Assembly (NCBI GenBank): GCA_018894105.1
Contig: CM032129.1
Coordinates: 17,796,968 to 17,860,967, forward strand
DNA: 64,000 nucleotides
Direction: 5' to 3'
From: Jacaranda mimosifolia
Taxonomy: Eukaryota; Streptophyta; Magnoliopsida; Lamiales; Bignoniaceae
The translations under genes and the position numbers were made by a program. Position 1 is the stretch's first letter. Each line of letters begins with the position of its first letter. The notes beneath the pieces were generated by a model that was not told the origin of the DNA, searched no databases, and was given only the letters and a program-made list of their open reading frames with translations. Below, in pieces: positions 1 through 9,686 of this stretch.

Positions 1-907
1 TATCTTAATATGAACCTCAAAATCACAAACCAACTACACCGTCACAATTTTCGCGACGGGCTGAAGAAACTGTCCCAGCTCGGCCATTGTGCCATCGCTA
101 TCGGAGATAGTCACCACGATTACTAATCGATGCTCATTAACTCCAGCAACCTAAATCTCTGGTCAATTTCAAGTTTCGCCACACAGAAGGTCGTTAATTA
201 AAGCTCCAAAGCTCCAGCACCACCTCACAACACCGTGACTGTCTTCATCTAATTCTGTTGTCTCCGATAGTATAAACTGAGAATTGCTGGTACCAAAATG
301 CTCATCGTGCTAATCTCCACCAGAACCAACCTTTATACACCAACTCCAATCGTCTAAACCACCGCCGAAGCTTGGTTTTGGTCTTCAATTTTTTCGGCAA
401 CTCACCGACGATCTCAAGCTGTATGTGGCACGGATGGGTTCCTGAGGACGAGAGGGACATTTTGGTTGGTTGGGTTTCCTATTTTGGGTCGTCGCTGGTG
501 AAGTCACCGGGGAGGATGAATAGAGAGGGCAGAAGGTCTCGGTGAAGAAAATGAGAAGGGGGGATGCTATATAAAGAACATCTTTCTGGAATCCAATTTT
601 GACACCTAGAACTTCTGCCTAGTCTTCAATCAAGTCCTCAAAAGTTATTCCGTCTTCAATTTCGGTCCCCAACCTTCTTAGTGCATAACATTCACCCATT
701 TGACCCAAAATATTCCCACTTTGACCCAGAAAACTTTCCAAATGTTGGTCAATCAAGTCTTCTCAAATTACGATTCAACCCCAAAAATTTCAATTTCCAA
801 GCAATTAAATCCTTCTTATTTATTTTTTGAGCCCTAAAATCCAACCAACCAATTTCTTGATTTCTAAATCCTTATTTTCTCAAACATCCAATTTTAGGGG
901 TATTACA
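1..907 (-). mobile_element. Ty3/gypsy element D, 3' LTR (cut by window edge)
   Basis: Read on the minus strand, the LTR starts at 907 with TGTAATACCCCTAAAAT. It is preceded by a purine-rich tract (complement of 908-922, AAGGGGAGAGGTA), the expected polypurine tract. The first ~300 bases closely match the LTR starts at 46913, 49114 and 54562 on the plus strand. The part nearer position 1 matches the plus-strand LTR at about 27540-27760. The far end lies outside the window. It has no coding role. In a living element it would hold promoter and polyadenylation signals. Confidence 0.85.
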
Positions 908-1028
908 TACCTCTCCCCTTAAAAGAATCTGGTCCCCAGATTCTCATATGAGTATTGTTCCGACTGGCAGAAAATGAGCGGACTTTGTCATTCGGTTTAC
1001 ATTCTCCTTTTAATACATTCTGCTAGAA

Positions 1029-1458
1029 TTATCTCTTCATGTCCCAATATATCTTCATGCCTCTCGGATGCATCGTGTATCTTAACTTGTGTGCCTCATC
1101 CAACAATCTCTCATTTATTTCTTTTGGCACACGTATCTCTTTTACAGAGCAGAAGAATACCTTGGTTGTTGGCATTGAACTCAGACTCTTTAGAACTTCA
1201 ACCTTTCCTTCAGTTTCAACATCCATATATTAGGCTTAGGGCTCGTCACATTTCATCATGTAGTTTGGACTACACTTATCTCTGCAATACCATTCGCTGT
1301 ATTAATTTTAACACAATACCCGTTCTTAGGCTTTTTGATACTTCTGCTTCCAGTAAGTGAGCCATTCCATCCTTTCGATTCGAGGCATTGGCTACTTCAT
1401 TTGCCTTTTTGGGTGATAGGCGATGGAAGAATTGTAGTCCTCTAGAATTTCTATCCAT
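1029..1458 (-). pseudogene. gypsy RNase H tail and integrase zinc-finger remnant
   Basis: A minus-strand reading around 1276-1458 gives a degenerate 'SPKKANEVANASNRK', the family's YHPGKANVVADALSRK segment at the RNase H/integrase boundary. The reading at 1029-1226 gives 'DEAHKLRYTMHPRGMKIYWD', the integrase N-terminal HHCC region. After it the sequence jumps to an 'NRMTKSAHFLPV' piece of the integrase core (about 970-1010), so most of the integrase is deleted. It cannot encode a working enzyme. Confidence 0.75.
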
Positions 1459-1499
1459 CAGTGCTATCTCATATTCAGATCCTCATTCTAGTCAAGTGG

Positions 1500-1935
1500 T
1501 TAACCTTTATGAGTTAATTTTGTCAACATGTCAGCTATTTTGAAAAAGTTCTGCACAAATCTTCATTAATAGCCGACAACACTCCAACAACTACGAACTT
1601 CTGTCATATTTTTTGGTCTCTTCTAGTTGACTACTACCTCTTTCTTAGAGGGATCAACCTCTACCTTATCTTGGGATATGATATGCCCAAGAAAAGATAT
1701 CTTTGTACTCAAGGTCTGCACTTGCTAAATTTTGCATACAACTGATGCTCCCTCAAGGTTCCGAGAACCATGTGTAAGTGCTTTACGTGGTCTTTTTTGG
1801 TCTTCAGCTGGTAGTACCCTTGCTTCAACTTCCAGCTTTGAGAAGATTCTTGTCCTTATAGAAGGTCAATTAATTCTTCCATGTGGGGTAGGGGGTAATG
1901 AGCTCACTTCTTTTGGGAATACTTTATAGTATTTA
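1500..1935 (-). pseudogene. gypsy reverse transcriptase remnant lacking the catalytic core
   Basis: Minus-strand translation shows 'LKQGYYQLK' joined directly to a 'DHVKHLHMVLGTLREHQLY' segment, then 'FLGHIISQDGVEVDPSKKE' and 'SFLGLVGYYRRF'-like residues. These flank the RT palm in gypsy elements, but the stretch that should hold the F/Y-x-D-D active site is absent. The same junction occurs in the other gypsy copies at about 32450, 48520 and 53970. It is therefore a shared, inherited deletion. Stops and frameshifts add later decay. Confidence 0.75.
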
Positions 1936-2035
1936 GCCCCCACTTCTATTTCTTTATTTTAAACTGTATTTCGGGGTTTGTTCATAAGATACACCAAGAA
2001 TTCTTGCCCACATTTTCTCAAAATCTTTCTAGTCT

Positions 2036-2440
2036 CTAGCAAAGATACAACTGAATTTGGGAGGCGTTATCTGCAGAAGGGCGTGTTGGTATTGGTATCT
2101 CATCTCCAAAAATGATGCACTTGGTGTAGCAATTAATCTGTGCTTGATGAGCATACAACAAATCCTTTCCGAGTATCACTTTGTACTCCTGGATAAGCAT
2201 CTGTATTGGGTTGGCCGGATATACCCCATCCCCAATCGTCATCTGGGCGAATTCTGATACATGTGTTTATTATTAACCCTATTTCTAAAGGTGTTTGAGC
2301 TTTTTTATGATAAACCATAGTCTCGGATTGCATATATAGTTCAAGAAAATACGACAAGTATGAAAGAATATAAAACACTAGGATTTTATAAAACATTATC
2401 ATAGATTTCAAAGGTAGAAACCATACCTGTTGCCACCTCA
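2036..2440 (-). pseudogene. gypsy aspartic protease region remnant
   Basis: Minus-strand reading gives 'VILGKDLLYAHQAQINCYTK', the conserved stretch after the protease in gypsy polyproteins (family form VILGMDWLxxHxAxIDCxxK). An upstream segment reads 'DPSVLHSF'-like residues in the parallel copies. The D-S/T-G catalytic triad cannot be read intact. The copies at 48000-48300 and 53340-53760 cover the same segment, again broken by stops. Confidence 0.65.
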
Positions 2441-2449
2441 TTAGGATCC

Positions 2450-3560
2450 GATGCTTCTTCTTCTGCTACCTACTTTCTTTTCCCTGTGGGTGTTGGGCCT
2501 TTTTCTTCTGGGGCAATCTTTTAGGAAGTATTAGTCACTATTGCAACCTATACACCTACTCTGCTTCTTCCAACATCCAAACTCCTCATGGTTAAATCCC
2601 CTACAGAATCCACATTACTTTTGTTGTCTCTCTTGAGTCAAATTTGCAGTCTCCCCAGATTGAGGGGCTCGCTGGGCAGTACTTTCAACTTGGAGTCTCG
2701 GTTGTTTTCTTCTAGTATTACATTGTCCATCGAGGTACATCTTTTCCTTTTAGTCTCTATCCTCAATTTTTCGGATCTCTTACAACTCTGACTCAAGTTG
2801 CAGTATCTTACTCATTGCTAAGTTGAAATTTGGTAAATCGAAAATGGCCAAATCTCATTTGAGCTCTGGCTGTAGCCTTTGTACACATTATTAAATCTGC
2901 TGACTCTCATCCTCCAAGATATAGTGCGCATACTATATAAGTCGGTTGAAAGTCGCCCTGACGGACTGATTTCCTTGAATTAAATTCATGAACTCTCGTG
3001 TTCTCACCTGTTTGACCACCTGGGGTATATTATTTGTCCATGAACTTCTTGGTAAAGTTATCCCACGTCCTGCGAGTCCTTGTAGCAGTGCATCTGTGGT
3101 TAATCATTTTCCATTAGCTCCTCATAGATCTCGCTAGGAAGAACACGGCAAATCGTACTTTCTATTCGTCTGGGTAGCGAAAGGTCTCGAATATGACTTC
3201 TAGGTTCTCTAACCATTCTTTTGCTTTTCGTTCATTTGATTTTCCAAAAAACTTTGGGGGCTAAAAGTGAAGGAACTGTTCCAACGCCCGATCTTTAGCC
3301 ATCTCATTAACACTTTCTGCTCCACCACTCGGCTATTGAGCCGTGGCATGAATCCTGATCCCCTTTGATACATAGGTTCTATTGGCTGATTCATTGAAGG
3401 GGTTTGCAAAACCCCTTCTTCTTGCATGGCTTATGAGTAAGCAGGTGCCCCTTGCTTTGGAGTCCATCGGTTAATGACCCGTCGCCTAGGAAGTCTTCCC
3501 CGCTGTCTAGTTCTAGGCAGAACGGGTGCACTAGAACATCCTTGAGATGCCATCAACTCT
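2450..3560 (-). pseudogene. gypsy gag remnant with zinc knuckles
   Basis: Minus-strand start region near 3552 begins with 'MASQG'. At 3209-3427 the reading includes 'GRWNSSFTFSPQSFLENQMN', equivalent to the gypsy gag leader ending in PPKFxGxxDxxxAExW. Near 2490-2600 the reading is 'NHEEFGCWKKQSRCIGC', two CCHC-type knuckles. Here the codon between the knuckles is CAG (complement of 2561-2563). In two other copies it is TAG. The frame is broken many times, so it is a dead gag. Confidence 0.7.
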
Positions 3561-3858
3561 AACTCCTCCAAACTTTCAAGAAAAAAAAAGAAGAAAAAGA
3601 ATTAGATGAAATTAAACCAAGCTCAAGGATACACAAATCTTAATCATTCTACGATAACAACAAGATCCCAAAGCCATCCTATAGTAGATAAACTCAACTC
3701 ACTAACACCAACTGATCAAATTCATCTTAAATCCTCGAATCACGCAAGAACTTCCTAATACGCAAAATACTTAAACTTCATAGCTAAACTAACCTAAACA
3801 AAAGGTCAGTCATGAATCCCAGTGATACCCCAAATACCTAGGTCATTAACAAACCTAA

Positions 3859-3871
3859 GCACTGATACCAC
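3859..3871 (-). promoter_or_regulatory. Primer-binding site, gypsy element D (tRNA-iMet type)
   Basis: The complement reads TGGTATCAGTGC directly after the LTR end. It matches the plant initiator-Met tRNA 3' end except for one or two changes from TGGTATCAGAGCC. This fixes the orientation (minus) and the inner edge of the 5' LTR at 3875. Confidence 0.8.
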
Positions 3872-3874
3872 CTC

Positions 3875-5604
3875 TGTAACCCCCCCACTTGGGATAGACT
3901 CCAAGCTGAGGCACTACTTAGATTCAGACTTAAATTTTAACTCATAATAAAAAAATTAGGTCTAGTAGATAATTTTTCCAAAATTATCAGAGATAGCATC
4001 AAGCTTCAACCTAAACAAACCTTAACAAAAGTACAATTTACGTGCCATGATAGATCCCATCATTCATCGTTTCATACATACTAAACAACAACATATTTCA
4101 TCTTAAGCAAACCTAATAAAAAATACTATATAAAAACCATAACTGATTTCATAAGATTCAACATGATATATATATACACTTGGCAGATGTTAAATTTAGA
4201 CCTAACATACCACAACATCTCTAGGGTATACAAAATGTCCAAATGTACCCATAAGAATATAAAACCATTGTTCTATTACAAAATGTGTTTGCCGATTCAA
4301 GCTTGTAGTTCAAGTTCATCACCTATTCTTATATTAGAAAATTAATGAAATATAGGTAGTTAAGTCCAAAGGACTTAGTGAGTGAGGGATATTATTAATA
4401 ATAAGGAGTAAGGATATGTCGAGGATGAATCAACTCAACATATCATAATTTAATAGTCAGAACAAGAACATATCAGTTACAAATAATAGTTTTAGCAAAT
4501 AAGAATATGTCATTCCGCATTGCTCCATGAATAGTTTACAAACAATTAACTACAATCGAAATAAAACAATCCCGAGTAACATATGCCATCCAATGAATCA
4601 GAATATGAAAGGCATATCATATTTATCCTTAGACCAGTTAGTCAGTCAGTTAATCAGTCAGTCGGTCAGTCAGTCAATCAGTTAATCAGTCAGACAGTCA
4701 ATCAGTCAGTTAGTCAGTCAGTTAGTCGATCAGTCAGTCTATCGGTCAATCAATCAATCGATTAGATATATCATCATGTCCCAAGCATAACAGCATGGAA
4801 TAACTTATCGGCACGTCATGAGCTTAATAGTTGGGAACAACTTATCGGCACGTTTTGAGCTCAATAATTGGGATCAACTTATACTAATTAGTCAGTCTGT
4901 CTTATCAAAGCATGACTGCTTGGTACATGGCCGATACCCATACGGACCTAATGCCTAGTGGGGGAATCCCTAATGCCTTGCTGATACCAGATAAAATAAG
5001 TGTGCCGGTGAGGCAACAGATAACAGTAAAGGACAATACAAAAATGCCAACAAGGCAATATGATATTAGTAAACAATTTAGATAAGCCAACATGGCTATT
5101 TAAAGCTGTAACGGATTGCAAGTGTGCCGAAAAGGTAACAGATAACAATACAGGACAGTACAGATAACAAGACAGTAATAGGCAATAAAGCGATACAAAT
5201 AACAGGTAAGAGTTCTGGGCGCCAGAATAGACAGGATTTAGAATCAATATCAAGAGATAACTCTCACAAGGATATTCCAATCAGTTAATAGATAACAAGC
5301 AAGATTCTAAACAATTCACAAATTTTAATAAACACGATGTAGTACAGTACAGAAGTAGGAACCCTCACAGAGGTATATCACAATAACAAATAGATGTATT
5401 CAATGCCAGATTGGAGAACCCTCACTTCCATAGTCTCAGAAAGTGTAGTCACAATCAGCAGTGTACTGATCAGTGGGACCCACTTCTACGTCACCTAACC
5501 GAAAGAATATATTCACAGTCAAAATATCCATTCAACTCTAACAATCCTCAATAATTACCATTACACCATTAGTAGTCTAAAATCACTAATTGCTCGCTAA
5601 TACG
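3875..5604 (-). mobile_element. Ty3/gypsy element D, 5' LTR (5' part missing)
   Basis: The minus-strand LTR 3' end is at 3875 (TGTAAC on the plus strand). Upstream blocks match the plus-strand LTRs: the inverted repeat TAAGTCCAAAGGACTTA at 4361-4377, a CAGT/CAAT tandem tract at 4630-4765, two units of the 37-base repeat at about 4796-4875, and the 'ATTAGTGATTTTAGACT' block near 5580. LTR similarity stops at about 5604 with a short ACG overlap, where copia sequence begins. The LTR was truncated by recombination or deletion. Confidence 0.8.
4630..4765. repeat. Tetranucleotide-like tandem tract (CAGT/CAAT), inside a gypsy LTR
   Basis: About 135 bases of CAGT, CAAT and close variants. It is the reverse complement of the GATT/GACT tracts at 50915-51195 and 56392-56745 in related LTRs. 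It yields a spurious open frame rich in Ser-Val-Asn-Gln. Confidence 0.9.
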
Positions 5605-7070
5605 TGTCCGTACCGACTATAGTCATCGATGAAGGTGATGAAGTGGGAATAGCCTCATCTCCTACTAACTCTTAGTAGTCCACAAACATCGATATGGATG
5701 AAATCCAAAAGACTTGTGGAGCGCTTCGTTTGTCCTACAAAAGGAGTCTTAGTCATTTTTCCCTTTAAACAAGATTTACAAGCAGGAAGTTCTTCAACGC
5801 CATTAAGATTTAGTGCTTTGAGAGATTCTAACTTGCTCATCTTATTTTTAGAGATATGCCCAAGTCTTGCATGTCATAACATGGCATTTTCTTGGATATT
5901 TAATTTTTACTTTGTTGAAAGTGCATTAATGATGGTTGAGAATCCAATATGTATAATCCTTTGTCAAGTGTGCCATAAGCAATTAAAGAACCCATTCTTG
6001 AATGCCTTCAATCTCTCATTTGATATAGAAGGATCAAATCCTTAGCTATCCTAAACGGGGATTGAAATAATGTTCTCAATAATATATGGCACATAATAGC
6101 AAGGGTTCAATACAATTATGGAGTTTCCTAAGTCCAACTTATTATACGCCTTCAGCTTTGGTCACAACTCTTGCTCCTTAGCCAAGGCGGTAGATCATAT
6201 TCACATCATTTAGTTTTATTCTTCTTTCTTATTCTTTGCAACAACTTACAAAGATAAGAACCGCATGTGACATATCCATGAGGAAGAATTCATCCTTAAA
6301 TGCACTTCAATAAAGTACATACCCTTCTAAAGGGTTGCAAGGTAGTCCTTGCTAAACCATTTTCAGTGGCCTATCTAGCCAAAGTAGAAATAAATAATAT
6401 CGACTCTATCCTTTATAATCTTCTTGACTCTTCCGGATGCCTTTAATAGTTATTTTCCCTTGGAGGAAGAATTTTTCTTCCTTTTACCTCCCTTTCTAGC
6501 ACCCCTAGGGCCCATAGACTTGGAGGAGGAAACAAGTGTCAAAGGCTTGCCCTTATCAGGGTAGTCTCCTTCTAGATCAACACTTTGATCAATTAAAACT
6601 CGATGAGGATGTGATGATCAAATCCTCATGGAGATCATTGTCTATCACCACGTCCAAGTAGAAAAAGCTTTTCCATGCCTAATCATCTTTATACCGTAGT
6701 TAATGACACATGACTTCACATCCATCCTAGTTTGAAAAATTTCCTTTGACAACATGAACTTCCATCATGAGACTATAGGATAGGATGATCCTAAACCCAA
6801 TTAGTGAACTTTCCATGTATCTCTTGATCTACGTTAATCCCCATAGGATTAGGAGCACCTTGATGTAGGACATATATCTGCTCCAGGAATCTAGAATGAT
6901 TTTTGAGGTTAAGTCAATCGTGGAAGTTTGGTCCGGTTGGTGTATTGGTTTCCATAATAACGTTGAGTGGAACATTAAGCGACTCTTAAGATTTCACAAA
7001 TCCTCAAAGGCGAAAAAGAGAATAAGCATGTGATTGAATTTGATATTAAAAACATATTTATGGTCTTTCA
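5602..7070 (-). mobile_element. Ty1/copia fragment B, part 1 (integrase start through gag)
   Basis: Minus-strand reading at 5655-5840 gives 'ELPACKSCLKGKMTKTPF' and 'DFIHIDVCG', the GAG-pre-integrase segment and integrase start of copia elements. A Lys-rich gag tail lies at about 6450-6560 and further gag up to about 7040. It runs parallel to the better copy at 34660-36275. The low end is fused to the gypsy LTR at 5604. The high end is cut at 7070 by a solo LTR and resumes at 9203. Many stops make it a relic. Confidence 0.8.
7066..7070. repeat. Target-site duplication TTTCA, left copy
   Basis: TTTCA sits just before the solo LTR start at 7071 and again just after its end (9203-9207). The uninterrupted parallel copy near 36275 has a single TTTCA at this point, followed by AGCATG. 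Confidence 0.92.
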
Positions 7071-9202
7071 TGTTGGAATAGTACCCGGCAAGCCAATTCG
7101 ATTGGCCTTGTAAAAGCTATTTCCTTGTAAAATAATCTTGATTGAATGATATTCTTTATATGACCATCTTCATCTTTTGCTTCTTATTACCTCACTTGTA
7201 TTTGGATGAAGCCCTTAGATCACACATGACTACGAGACTTGGTCAGTTCACTGGCTGGTGATCATGGAATAAATCTTACATGGTCGTGATCTTAAACCTT
7301 CCAAGTCATAGGATCTTAGGAGATGGGCATCTAAGATCCAGATAGACTTGCACCAACGATGCATAAATCCAAAAGTTGGATATTGCTCCATTCCATGAGC
7401 AACTGTGTGAGATACGGGTATATGTTAGTGGGTGCTTGTTAGAGAGCAAGGCACTGAAGACCCTCCGGAGAATCCACTAGATAGCCATAGTGGCAAGTCA
7501 GTAGTGGTCAATTCTCCTACCTATGCTAGTGCATATTATTAGTCCCTTGACTTGAGGATCCATGGTAACTTTGTGTCTAGTCCTCATACTTTGACTCTTT
7601 CTTGACCACTTAGCGGGTCTTTTAAGTTGAGCTTGGGTATGAGCTACTTGGCATGGAGGTTTGTAAGATCCAAGATGCAATATGACTACTCACTTTTGTG
7701 AAGGCGAGTGCATCCCCTATGTGTTGTATAATGATTGATTCCAAGAAATCTTTGCGCGAGTTGGTGTGACAATTTGGAAAATGAGTTTTCCAAAGGTGAG
7801 GTCACACAAGGGCAAGATATTTGCGTGGTACGCGTAGAGCTATGATGGTTCTCCTAAATATTCATTTAGGCCAATTAGTTGGGCTCCATGGGCTTGAGGT
7901 TGGACAGCGACCATGGAGATTGGGTACTTTTCGATTAATGAGATTAATTGAATTGAGTCAATTAGTTTAAAAGGAGTTTTAAACTAAAATGAATATAAGA
8001 AATTGAAAAGTCACAAAGAGTTGTGAGCCCATGTCCAATGAATGGTAGAACATATTGGCTCACACACAAAAACTAATTAGCTTCCAAAATTGGTAGAGCA
8101 ATTTTCTAAATGTTAGAAAAACTCACCTTTTAGTGATCGATTTTCAAGGATCCAATTTAACGGTTAATTTTGGTTTGATTAATTTAAGCGTTAAATTAAT
8201 CAACTAATTTAAAGAGTTAAATTAGACCAATAATTAAGGAGTTAATTATTTGGTGCCATGTTGATCATCAGTTGGTCAAGTTGGCTTAAAGAGTTGAGTC
8301 GACTAGTTTAAGCTTATGAGTTAACATTGTTTGATTTAAGAGTTAAATCAAATGTTAATTAATTAAATTAAAGTATTTAATTTAATTAATGAGAAGAATT
8401 CTTTTTGGAGGGAAAATTTAAATGAAGTGTCATTTAAATTAGTATCTTAATTAATTTGGAATTAGATTCCAAATGTAATTGAAATGCACATGAAATTCAA
8501 GTAAGACTTGAATTTGAATTTGCCAACTTGGCATGCCACATGGGCAGTCACCTTGAGGAAGGTGTGATGCCAAACTAGCATCACATCTTCCACCTTCTAT
8601 ATCATTGCTGAAAGTGTAAAAATTAGATTCTTTACATTCCCTCCAAAACTCTTTCTCTCCATGCATTGCATTATGTGTTGAGCTTTGCATTCCTTCTTCT
8701 TCGCAACCTGAAAATCGGCCTCCTTTACCTCATTTTCTCATTTCTAACTCCAACTTCTAGTGAGGGGAAATTGGAAGATTAATTAGGGTGTGGATCATAT
8801 CAATAGAGGCAAGGCATTTGACTTGCTAAATTTTGGAGATCCACCTACAATAGCTCCAGATTGGCAAATTTTTATGGAGCGATCTAGAACGCTTTTTACT
8901 CTGATGTTTTTGGAGGTGTTCAAGTAGCTCCAGTGTATGGAGGTGTTCAAGATTTAATTTGGTGATTTTTGGAGCAGTTTAATCGGGGCAAAGTTTGCCA
9001 TCTTTCCGCTGTGCTGATTCCAGATAGTTTCTGGATCCGAGAGAGATACTTGATTTTCTCCTTGTTTTTGAGCTACAAGAGGTAATTCTTCTTCCTAATC
9101 CAAATCTATAGCATGTCTAGATCCCTAGTTGCTTGAGTAGCTTAGTTATTTTCAAGCTTTTGAAGTTTTAATTTATGGATCCTAATGCTACTCTTGCTTT
9201 CA
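7071..9202 (+). mobile_element. Solo copia LTR (copy L1)
   Basis: 2,132 bases, starting TGTTGGAATAGT and ending CTTGCTTTCA (TG...CA), flanked by perfect 5-base duplications TTTCA. It interrupts copia fragment B in opposite orientation. No internal region is present, so it is the product of LTR-LTR recombination. It is the same family as the 5' LTR of copia element E (38155-40381), which lies beside a primer-binding site. A hairpin ladder is at 8175-8390. Confidence 0.93.
8175..8390 (+). repeat. Hairpin ladder in copia LTR L1
   Basis: Consecutive short palindromes: arms TTGATTAATTTAA with loop GCG (8175-8203, 13-base perfect arms); CTAATTTAA with loop AGAG (8204-8225); CCAATAATTAA with loop GGAG (8227-8253, one extra T in the right arm); weaker ones to about 8320; TTTGATTTAA with loop GAG (8330-8352, perfect); ATTAATTAAATTAAA with loop GTA (8358-8390, perfect 15-base arms). 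The order is kept in the other copies of this LTR. Confidence 0.9.
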
Positions 9203-9686
9203 TTTCAAGCATGTTTTTCTCCTACTATTTTATCAAATTCTTCACCCCTAGAAGTATTTTGGAAATCATATTTCCAAGTGAGAATCAAGATCCCAATGAC
9301 TTGCAAGTGAACTCCCATGTACGAGTGCCATCCACAAGCAATCGAAGGGTAAACAACTTTTGCTAATTGCATCTCATGCAACTCTCGATATATTTTGCCT
9401 CATTTTTCACATAGACCCATGTGTACGTGTGCCATCTATGGTACAAAGCGTTAAGTCGTACCTACAAATCAATCTTTGACTCAAGACAGGCACCACATCA
9501 TCCCCCGTGTACGAGTGCCAATATGTGGGCATTCCTACATTAAAGTGCATCTTATGCTAAGTGCATGCTTACAGCTTTCCTTCGAAGTGTGACCCCTGTG
9601 TACAAGTGCCATCATACAAAATCGGTAGCATCGTCATGGCATACACTATTGGTAGAAGGCTTGGATTAATTAAAATTCTTTTAATT
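9203..9686 (-). mobile_element. Ty1/copia fragment B, part 2 (5' leader)
   Basis: This continues the copia fragment interrupted at 7070 and matches 36275-36730 of element E. It is the untranslated leader upstream of gag in the minus-oriented element. It carries four spaced boxes containing TACGAGTGCC-like sequence at about 9313, 9414, 9500 and 9591. It ends where a second LTR copy begins. No coding frame is credible here. Confidence 0.8.

Larger units (their letters stand above)
908..3874 (-). mobile_element. Ty3/gypsy element D, decayed internal region (gag-pol remnant)
   Basis: This lies between a minus-strand primer-binding site at 3859-3870 and the polypurine tract next to 907. Translated remnants occur in gypsy order on the minus strand: gag, two zinc knuckles, protease, RT, RNase H tail and integrase zinc finger. 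All are broken by stops and frameshifts. At about 2.97 kb it is far shorter than an intact gypsy internal region, and the missing pieces include the RT and RNase H catalytic cores. Element D looks closest to the ancestor of the copies here because it keeps the integrase zinc-finger end and an intact CAG codon between the zinc knuckles. Confidence 0.85.

Noticed and set aside
974..1360. 128-codon plus-strand frame, one of the longest in the window
   Set aside because: Antisense to the RNase H and integrase remnants of gypsy element D; the minus strand carries the recognisable motifs.
4583..4765. 60-codon frame rich in Asn, Gln, Ser and Val (plus strand)
   Set aside because: Translation of the CAGT/CAAT tandem tract inside a gypsy LTR; low complexity, no gene context.
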